DNA of 64,000 nt from Sphingobium yanoikuyae (GTDB lineage: Bacteria > Pseudomonadota > Alphaproteobacteria > Sphingomonadales > Sphingomonadaceae): NCBI RefSeq assembly GCF_013001025.1, contig NZ_CP053021.1, positions 1,054,001-1,118,000 on the forward strand, given 5' to 3'. The position numbers were made by a program, and so were the translations under genes. Of the stretch, positions 58,944 through 64,000 are shown piece after piece. A model generated the notes under the pieces. That model did not search any database, was not told where the DNA came from, and saw only the letters and a program-made list of their open reading frames with translations. Numbering within the stretch: the first letter of the stretch is position 1; every line of letters starts with the position of its first letter.

Positions 58944-60073
58944 CCATCAGGTTCATTCCCGTCCACGAAATCACCGAGCCGCGCACCATCGCCCTTGGCC
59001 TGTCCGGCGGCAGCGGCACGGGCAAGACCTTCACCGCCCTGCGCGTCGCGCGCGGCATTGCCGAAAGCATGACCGGCAAGAAGGGCGCCCCGATCGGCTA
59101 TGTCGACACCGAGAACAAGCGCGCGCTTCACTACAAGGAAGCGTTTCCGGAAATGATGCACTTCGACTTCACCGCCATCAACGATGACGGCGAACTGGTC
59201 GGCTTCGGGGTGGACCGCTGGATCGAGGTGATCGACGCGGCAGAGGCGGCGAAGCTGCCGGTGGTCATTCTGGACAGCTTCTCCCATGCCTGGGAAGGCA
59301 TCGGCGGCGTGCTAGATGAGCAGGCGCTGGCGCTGGACCGGCTTGTCGAGCAGGCGCAGAAGCGCGCCAACGGCCGCTACGAGATCGACCCGTCGAAGTT
59401 CGGGCAACTGGCCTGGGCCGAGGTGAAACCGAAGTATCGCCGGCTGATCGATCGCATCGTTCGCGCCAAGACCAACATCATCATCTGCACCCGCGCCAAG
59501 CCGGTCATGCAGAAGGGGTTCGGCGACAAGGCGGAGAACGCGCGCGCCACCAAGACCCGGCGCAAGGATGTGCCGTGGGATCCGGCGAGCGACGGCGACC
59601 TGATGTTCGAAATGACCGCGATGATCATTCTCGATCCCGTCGCTCCCGGTTGCCCGGTCCACCAGATCAAGGTGTCCGACCAGTTCAAGAACCTGTTCGA
59701 CCCGCGCCGCCCGATGGGCGAAATGACCGGCGCCGCTATGGCAGAATGGGCAAAGGGCGAGGGTGAGGCGCAGCGTCAGAAGGAAATGATGGACTTCGCC
59801 CGCGAGAAGGCGCGCGCCGGCTCGGATGCCTTCAAGGCCTGGTGGGCGACGGACGAGGGCAAGGCCGCCCGACCGATGCTGCGCCCGATCATGGACGAAA
59901 TTCAGCAGATCGCGGCTGACGCCGACAAGGCGGCGGCTCAGTCGGACGATGACCCGTTCGCGAACGAAGGCCCGGCGGACGAGCAGCGCGGCGAGGCCTT
60001 CAATGGCACCGATGAGGACGAGATCGCCAAGCGCGTCCGTGATGAAACCAATGCGATGGCGGCGGCAGCGTAA
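58940..60073 (+). CDS. RecA-fold ATPase (Sak4-like) of the recombination operon
   Basis: A 377-residue protein. Walker A GLSGGSGTGKTFTALR lies near residue 22, and Walker B LPVVILDSFSHAWEG near 110. The middle holds INIIICTRAK-like strands (TNIIICTRAKPVMQKG). The C-terminal 100 residues are acidic and flexible. Position beside YqaJ exonuclease and SSB fits a Sak4-type single-strand annealing partner. Confidence 0.8.
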   Translation: MTIRFIPVHEITEPRTIALGLSGGSGTGKTFTALRVARGIAESMTGKKGAPIGYVDTENKRALHYKEAFPEMMHFDFTAINDDGELVGFGVDRWIEVIDAAEAAKLPVVILDSFSHAWEGIGGVLDEQALALDRLVEQAQKRANGRYEIDPSKFGQLAWAEVKPKYRRLIDRIVRAKTNIIICTRAKPVMQKGFGDKAENARATKTRRKDVPWDPASDGDLMFEMTAMIILDPVAPGCPVHQIKVSDQFKNLFDPRRPMGEMTGAAMAEWAKGEGEAQRQKEMMDFAREKARAGSDAFKAWWATDEGKAARPMLRPIMDEIQQIAADADKAAAQSDDDPFANEGPADEQRGEAFNGTDEDEIAKRVRDETNAMAAAA

Positions 60074-60588
60074 TGGCCTCCCTGAACAAGGTCTGCCTGA
60101 TCGCGGATTATCGAGCTGGCATGAGCTTGCCTGAGGTGGCGCGTCAGCATGGGATAGCCACCAGCACGGCACGGTATCATATCAAAAATGCCGGAGCGTT
60201 AAGGACGCGCGCCGAAGGAGTCCAGCTTGCCGCTTCTGGCGGAAGGCTTGGGGCTAAGTCGCCGCGCAGGCCAATGTCGGCTGAGGCGAAAGCGCACTTG
60301 AGCGCGGTCAGAATTAAGCAAGCGGACGCCACTGCTGCTGGCGTTTCGATAAAGCCGAATGGTTACGTCGAGTTCACGCGTGGGCCGAACAAGGGCCGGT
60401 CTGAGCACGTAGTACTCATGGAGGAGCGGCTAGGTAGACGATTGCTACCGGACGAAGTGGTTCACCATGTCGATGGTAACCGTTCGAACAATACTTCGGA
60501 CAATCTAGCCCTTCTAACCAGAGCGGGGCACGCGCGGCTTCACCGACGCGAGGAGCAACTCATGAAAGTCGGGCAATGTCTAGCGTGA
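60073..60588 (+). CDS. HNH homing endonuclease with helix-turn-helix
   Basis: A 171-residue protein. The N-terminus has a helix-turn-helix ([20 protein letters not shown]), the middle is basic ([20 protein letters not shown]), and the C-terminal HNH core reads [20 protein letters not shown] then HARLHRRE. Its first residues, [11 protein letters not shown], look like the start of an SSB (MASLNKVxLIG). It lies exactly in front of the ssb gene and overlaps its start. Confidence 0.85.
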   Translation: MASLNKVCLIADYRAGMSLPEVARQHGIATSTARYHIKNAGALRTRAEGVQLAASGGRLGAKSPRRPMSAEAKAHLSAVRIKQADATAAGVSIKPNGYVEFTRGPNKGRSEHVVLMEERLGRRLLPDEVVHHVDGNRSNNTSDNLALLTRAGHARLHRREEQLMKVGQCLA

Positions 60589-61082
60589 ATAAGTGCATAT
60601 TGATCGGCAGGCTGGGCGCCGACCCGGAAACCAAGTCCTTCCAGAACGGCGGCAAGATCGCGAACCTGCGCCTTGCCACCTCCGAAAGCTGGAAGGACCG
60701 GCAGTCCGGCGAACGCAAGGAACGCACCGAATGGCATAGCGTCTCGGTGCAGTCCGAGGGGCTGGTCGGTGTGGTCGAACGGTTCCTGCGCAAAGGCAGC
60801 AAGGTCTACATCGAGGGCCAGCTTCGCACTCGCAAATGGCAGGATCAGAGCGGCAACGACCGATACACGACCGAGATCGTGTTGAACGGCCCGCGCGCTG
60901 TTCTGGTCATGCTCGACGGCGCCCAGGGCGGCGGCAATCGCCAGTCGGACGATGGCTGGGGCGGCGGCGCAGGCTCGCATGGCAGCGGTGACTATCGCCG
61001 TTCCGAGCAAGAGCGCGGCGGCTTTGGCAGCCAGTCCAGCGGCGCCTTCGATGATGACCTTGACGATGAAGTCCCGTTTTAA
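60576..61082 (+). CDS. ssb: Single-stranded DNA-binding protein
   Basis: A 168-residue SSB. The OB-fold begins [20 protein letters not shown], with [20 protein letters not shown] and [21 protein letters not shown] Gly/Ser-rich linker follows and the tail ends [10 protein letters not shown], the acidic PF tail that binds SSB partners. It starts inside the 3' end of the homing endonuclease gene. Confidence 0.93.
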   Translation: MSSVNKCILIGRLGADPETKSFQNGGKIANLRLATSESWKDRQSGERKERTEWHSVSVQSEGLVGVVERFLRKGSKVYIEGQLRTRKWQDQSGNDRYTTEIVLNGPRAVLVMLDGAQGGGNRQSDDGWGGGAGSHGSGDYRRSEQERGGFGSQSSGAFDDDLDDEVPF

Positions 61083-61113
61083 CGCCGCCCGCGCGGCCTA
61101 GAGGAGAACAAGC

Positions 61114-61374
61114 ATGTTCGGACTGATGAGCGTGAAGAAGCACAAGGCGGTGGTGGCGGAGTTTCGCCGGCAGATCGGCGTGCAGACCGACAACAAGCGC
61201 CGCATGGCTGAGAGCATGGATGGCGAGGCCCGTCACCTGCGCCGGCAGTTGGACAAGATGCAGGACAGGGTTGCCGCACAGGAAGCCGAACTGGCCCACT
61301 GGCGCGCCAACGGCCAGCTTCGCGACCCCAAGACCGGCCGCCTGATCCCGCGCGCGAAGACGGAGGCGGCGTGA
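61114..61374 (+). CDS. Small coiled-coil phage protein
   Basis: An 86-residue protein (MFGLMSVKKHKAVVAEFRRQ) behind AGAGGAGA. A long coil spans residues 35-65 (HLRRQLDKMQDRVAAQEAEL), then GQLRDPKTGRLIPR. Function unknown. Confidence 0.65.
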   Translation: MFGLMSVKKHKAVVAEFRRQIGVQTDNKRRMAESMDGEARHLRRQLDKMQDRVAAQEAELAHWRANGQLRDPKTGRLIPRAKTEAA

Positions 61375-61658
61375 TGACCCGCGATGAAGTGAACGACCTC
61401 GGCGCCATGCTCCACAAGGTCCGCGACCATTTCAGCGGTGACCGCGTGGTCATTTCGTTCGGCGTGATCGCTCCCAGCTTCGATTGCAAGAACGGCAGCG
61501 CGGTGGCGACTGTCCGCGACGGCAGCGACGAAGCGACCTGCGAGGCTGTCCACCTCTACGACGCTATCCACATGGCGCGCGGCAAGATCGATCAGGACCG
61601 TGCCCGCGCCAAAGCGGCGAAGGATCGCGCGAAGACCGCCGATCCGGCCGCTGCCTAA
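61374..61658 (+). CDS. Early phage hypothetical protein
   Basis: A 94-residue protein (MTRDEVNDLGAMLHKVRDHF) whose ATG shares its A with the preceding TGA. The C-terminus is Lys/Ala-rich. No recognised domain. Confidence 0.6.
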   Translation: MTRDEVNDLGAMLHKVRDHFSGDRVVISFGVIAPSFDCKNGSAVATVRDGSDEATCEAVHLYDAIHMARGKIDQDRARAKAAKDRAKTADPAAA

Positions 61659-61717
61659 CCATTCACCAAGGAGGCCCCGCCGCGACGGCGCAAGCTGATA
61701 GCGGCGGGGTAAGGATT

Positions 61718-62476
61718 ATGGCACAGAACACGAAGATCGAATGGGCCGACCATACATGGAACCCGTGGATGGGCTGCACGAAGGTCGGCGCGCCGTGCGA
61801 CAACTGCTATGCCGAAGACCTCATGGACAACCGCTATGGCAAGGTTGTCTGGGGCAACGACGGCGACCGGGTGCGCACCTCGTCCTCGACTTGGGCGCAG
61901 TTGCGTAAATGGAACCGCATTGCCGGCGAGGAAGGCAAGCGCGCTTTCGTGTTCTCGCTTAGCCTTGGCGACATCTGGGACAACCGCGTCCCGATGGCAT
62001 GGCGCCGCGAAGCGTTCGACCGGGCACGGGAATGCCCCAACCTCGTCATGCTCTACCTGTCGAAGCGGATCGGCAATGCGATCGACATGGCTATCGAGTG
62101 CGGCGGCTTCCCTCCCAATGCGGCGCTGGGCGCGACGTTCGGCAGCCAGGCCGAATATGACCGCGACCGGATCAAGCTGAAGAATGCGGGCGCGGCGCTG
62201 GATGCGCTGTTCACCTTCGGCAGTTTCGAGCCGCTGCTTGGCCCGGTGATCCTCGATTGCAATGCGCCCGACTGGATCATTGTCGGAGGCGAGAGCGGCC
62301 GCAATGCTCGTCCGATGGATATCCAGTGGGCGCGTGACCTGCGCGACCAGTCGCTGGATTTGGGCCGGGTGTTCAACTTCAAGCAGGTCGGCGGTCGCGG
62401 CGCTGACAAGGGTGGCCACGAACTGGACGGCAAGACCTATTTCGCCCGTCCGCAGGTCGAACAGGTGCCCGCATGA
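61718..62476 (+). CDS. DUF5131 (phage Gp37/Gp68 family) protein
   Basis: A 252-residue protein. It starts KIEWADHTWNPWMGCTKVGA, followed by PCDNCYAE, a radical-SAM-like cysteine cluster (C...C..C) of the Gp37/Gp68 family. Later FVFSLSLGDIWDNRVP, FGSFEPLLGP and WIIVGGESGRNARPMD complete the pattern. The family's function is unproven. Start ATG 61718 follows AAGGA. Confidence 0.85.
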   Translation: MAQNTKIEWADHTWNPWMGCTKVGAPCDNCYAEDLMDNRYGKVVWGNDGDRVRTSSSTWAQLRKWNRIAGEEGKRAFVFSLSLGDIWDNRVPMAWRREAFDRARECPNLVMLYLSKRIGNAIDMAIECGGFPPNAALGATFGSQAEYDRDRIKLKNAGAALDALFTFGSFEPLLGPVILDCNAPDWIIVGGESGRNARPMDIQWARDLRDQSLDLGRVFNFKQVGGRGADKGGHELDGKTYFARPQVEQVPA

Positions 62477-62586
62477 CCCCGCCCCGCAAACACCCCGCGC
62501 CCAAGCCCTTCCAGCCAACGCCCAAGCGCCCCGGCCAGTGGGTTCTCAAGGGTGGGGAGTTCGTCAAGGTGGAGGTGGGGGAATGA
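62473..62586 (+). CDS. Proline-rich small protein of 37 residues
   Basis: MTPPRKHPAPKPFQPTPKRP is followed by GQWVLKGGEFVKVEVGE. Start and stop overlap the neighbours as ATGA, which supports translation. Function unknown. Confidence 0.55.
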   Translation: MTPPRKHPAPKPFQPTPKRPGQWVLKGGEFVKVEVGE

Positions 62587-62753
62587 AAAGGTCAGCGATC
62601 ATCACCATTCTGGCCTGCTTTGGGTCGTTCTTCATCGTGACGGCGGGCGGGATTATCCTGGAGCGCGCCACCGGGTGGACCGATCCGATGCACCTCACGA
62701 GCCTTTTGGCAACGGTGGCTATCGTCGCCACATACATGGAGGCGCGGCCATGA
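62583..62753 (+). CDS. Small membrane protein of 56 residues
   Basis: Two hydrophobic segments (SAIITILACFGSFFIVTAGG near the start and LTSLLATVAIVATYME near the end). The start overlaps the previous stop. Function unknown. Confidence 0.6.
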   Translation: MKRSAIITILACFGSFFIVTAGGIILERATGWTDPMHLTSLLATVAIVATYMEARP

Positions 62754-63295
62754 AACACCACGGCACCGACACCTGCGTCATGCGGGAGGATCATGTTGGC
62801 AAGCCTGCCGACCATGGCCTGATGTGCGAGGAGTGCAGGGCGGAGGATCGGGCGATGGCTGAGCAGCACATGAAGCGCATCACCTTGGAAGTCGAGGGCG
62901 ATGTCGGACCTGACGACGCGCGCGAAATTCTCGACGCCGTGTTTGCCAAGCTGGGCCGGTGCTGGTCGGAGCGAACCGAGGGGCCGATCTACCGCGGCGA
63001 TGGGAAGCATGTCGGAAACGCCCGCGTCCAACTTCTACCGTTCAGTCTCCAGATGGCGCGCGAGGTCAAGGCTTCCAGCGATCCGGTCGAGGCGGCCAAA
63101 TGGGCGGCTTCGGTCCATTATGGCTGCGAGCATGACATGAACGGCGGCTATCTTGGCCATTCGGATTTCTGCCACGCGATGCACTCCGCGATCGGCGAAA
63201 GCTCAATCACTGATGACGAGATCGACGCTGCGCTTCGGCATGGCTTCGGCGACCGCATTGCCGACACCAACATGAAGGAGGCCCGCCATGACTGA
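62750..63295 (+). CDS. Early phage hypothetical protein with CxxC and HxxC-type motifs
   Basis: A 181-residue protein (MKHHGTDTCVMREDHVGKPA). The N-terminus has LMCEECRAED, a possible zinc site. The middle (ARVQLLPFSLQMAREVKAS) and C-terminus (HYGCEHDMNGGYLGH) match nothing I know. It overlaps its neighbours. Confidence 0.6.
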   Translation: MKHHGTDTCVMREDHVGKPADHGLMCEECRAEDRAMAEQHMKRITLEVEGDVGPDDAREILDAVFAKLGRCWSERTEGPIYRGDGKHVGNARVQLLPFSLQMAREVKASSDPVEAAKWAASVHYGCEHDMNGGYLGHSDFCHAMHSAIGESSITDDEIDAALRHGFGDRIADTNMKEARHD

Positions 63296-63662
63296 TCGCG
63301 ATACCCTGCTGGCTTTGGCGGAGCGGGTGGAGGCGCTGAGCAATCCGAATGCTGAAATTGACGGGGACATCGTCATGGCACTCGGGCTGTTAAACTTCGA
63401 CACGCATAGGCTCCTCCTTTTCGCCGATGGACAAATGGCCCCTGCCATATCCCCGGCCTACACCGCCTCGCTCGACGCCGCCAAAACGCTAGTCCCCAAA
63501 GGCTGGCACGTCGGCATGCTCACCGAATGCGATGAGGACGACAGCCCGAGTTGCTGCCTGACGCAGAACGAAGAGCCGTGCCGGGATGCTGTGGGGCGGG
63601 GCGCTGATATGGCGCTGTCGCTGGTGGCGGCTTCGCTGCGCGCGCGGGCGGGAGGTTTGTGA
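63288..63662 (+). CDS. Early phage hypothetical protein
   Basis: A 124-residue protein beginning MTDRDTLLALAERVEALSNP, a common opening of mosaic phage accessory proteins, with KTLVPKGWHVGMLTECDEDD in the middle. It overlaps the previous gene by 8 bases. Function unknown. Confidence 0.6.
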   Translation: MTDRDTLLALAERVEALSNPNAEIDGDIVMALGLLNFDTHRLLLFADGQMAPAISPAYTASLDAAKTLVPKGWHVGMLTECDEDDSPSCCLTQNEEPCRDAVGRGADMALSLVAASLRARAGGL

Positions 63663-63871
63663 TGGCAGAGGCTCCCGACATGGTGCATTTCGTCGCCGGC
63701 CATATCCGGGCGCGGTGTCGCTATCCCAGCGGGCAGGCGCGCTTCGGTGTCGAGGAATCGTGCATCGCCGCAGAGGCCGCGCTGGATGCCATGCGGTCGT
63801 GGAATTGCGCTCAGCGTCGCCACCGGTCCACCCGCCTTATGCTGGCCCCTGCGCCGGGAGAGAAATCATGA
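63662..63871 (+). CDS. Small phage hypothetical protein
   Basis: A 69-residue protein from ATG 63662 behind GGGAGG (MAEAPDMVHFVAGHIRARCR). The helical N-terminus and a basic tail show no known motif. Its start shares the A of the preceding TGA. Confidence 0.55.
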   Translation: MAEAPDMVHFVAGHIRARCRYPSGQARFGVEESCIAAEAALDAMRSWNCAQRRHRSTRLMLAPAPGEKS

Positions 63872-64000
63872 CTGACATCATCCAGGAGTTGCGCGGGCTG
63901 ATCGCGGAGGCGACGCCGGGGGAATGGGCTTTGGGCGTCAGGTCGAACCAGCGCGCGATAGCAGGTGGTGCGGGCGAATGGCTCGCATTACTGCCTAACG
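63868..64000 (+). CDS. Early phage hypothetical protein, 3' truncated by the window
   Basis: ATG 63868 overlaps the previous stop; 44 residues are visible (MTDIIQELRGLIAEATPGEW, then ALGVRSNQRAIAGGAG). The opening resembles mosaic early phage proteins with a xATPGPW motif. The gene continues beyond the window. Confidence 0.6.
   Translation, partial: MTDIIQELRGLIAEATPGEWALGVRSNQRAIAGGAGEWLALLPN

Overview
The window is GC-rich alphaproteobacterial DNA that looks like a sphingomonad (Sphingobium/Sphingomonas/Novosphingobium group). The clues are the TonB-dependent receptor next to catabolic genes, alphaproteobacterial phage families such as a GTA-type tail chaperone, and codon use. It has two parts: about 15.9 kb of host chromosome, then a prophage that fills the rest and runs off the right edge.

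Host part (1-15941, mostly + strand). A tight run encodes a duplicated carboxymuconolactone-decarboxylase-like protein, a short-chain dehydrogenase (SDR), a beta-hydroxyacid-dehydrogenase-type oxidoreductase and a second SDR. A TonB-dependent receptor and two tandem exported amidohydrolases follow. Together this suggests uptake and breakdown of an unknown organic substrate. An Lrp/AsnC regulator facing this cluster has an in-frame amber stop. Next come a membrane PQQ-dependent dehydrogenase, an OprB-type porin, a TetR regulator and a type II NADH dehydrogenase, which fits periplasmic oxidation feeding the respiratory chain. The host part ends at a 45-nt 3' fragment of a CAU-anticodon tRNA on the - strand, read here as attL.

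Prophage (15987 to beyond 64000). At the left end, + strand accessory genes (GIY-YIG protein, DUF4942 methyltransferase, small proteins) converge on the lysis cassette. From 18956 to 53251 nearly everything is on the - strand. Read in transcription order from the switch leftward: Cro-like protein, helicase, VRR-NUC nuclease, VapE-type replication protein, a cluster of GTTCCCAC repeats (candidate origin), metallopeptidase, TerS, TerL, portal with an Acb1-like anti-CBASS domain, head genes, tail genes, tape measure, tail tip, tailspike and lysis genes including nested Rz/Rz1. From 53343 the + strand carries a CI/LexA-type repressor, a small protein plus GNAT pair, and after a second operator-promoter an early operon with YqaJ exonuclease, RecA-like ATPase, SSB and DUF5131. 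The gene set indicates a siphovirus-type phage. No integrase is visible; it should lie beyond the right edge with attR.

Most notable: (1) a GCTACGGACG motif in the - strand structural region, at nearly fixed distance (30-32 nt) before five start codons that lack a Shine-Dalgarno, plus a sixth copy; (2) the portal-Acb1 fusion; (3) an IS110/IS1111-type element inserted between a programmed frameshift site and the rest of the tail-chaperone gene; (4) two TTGACG-N17-TATA promoters whose spacers are repressor palindromes, one apparently giving a leaderless mRNA; (5) an origin-like cluster of nine perfect 8-bp repeats.
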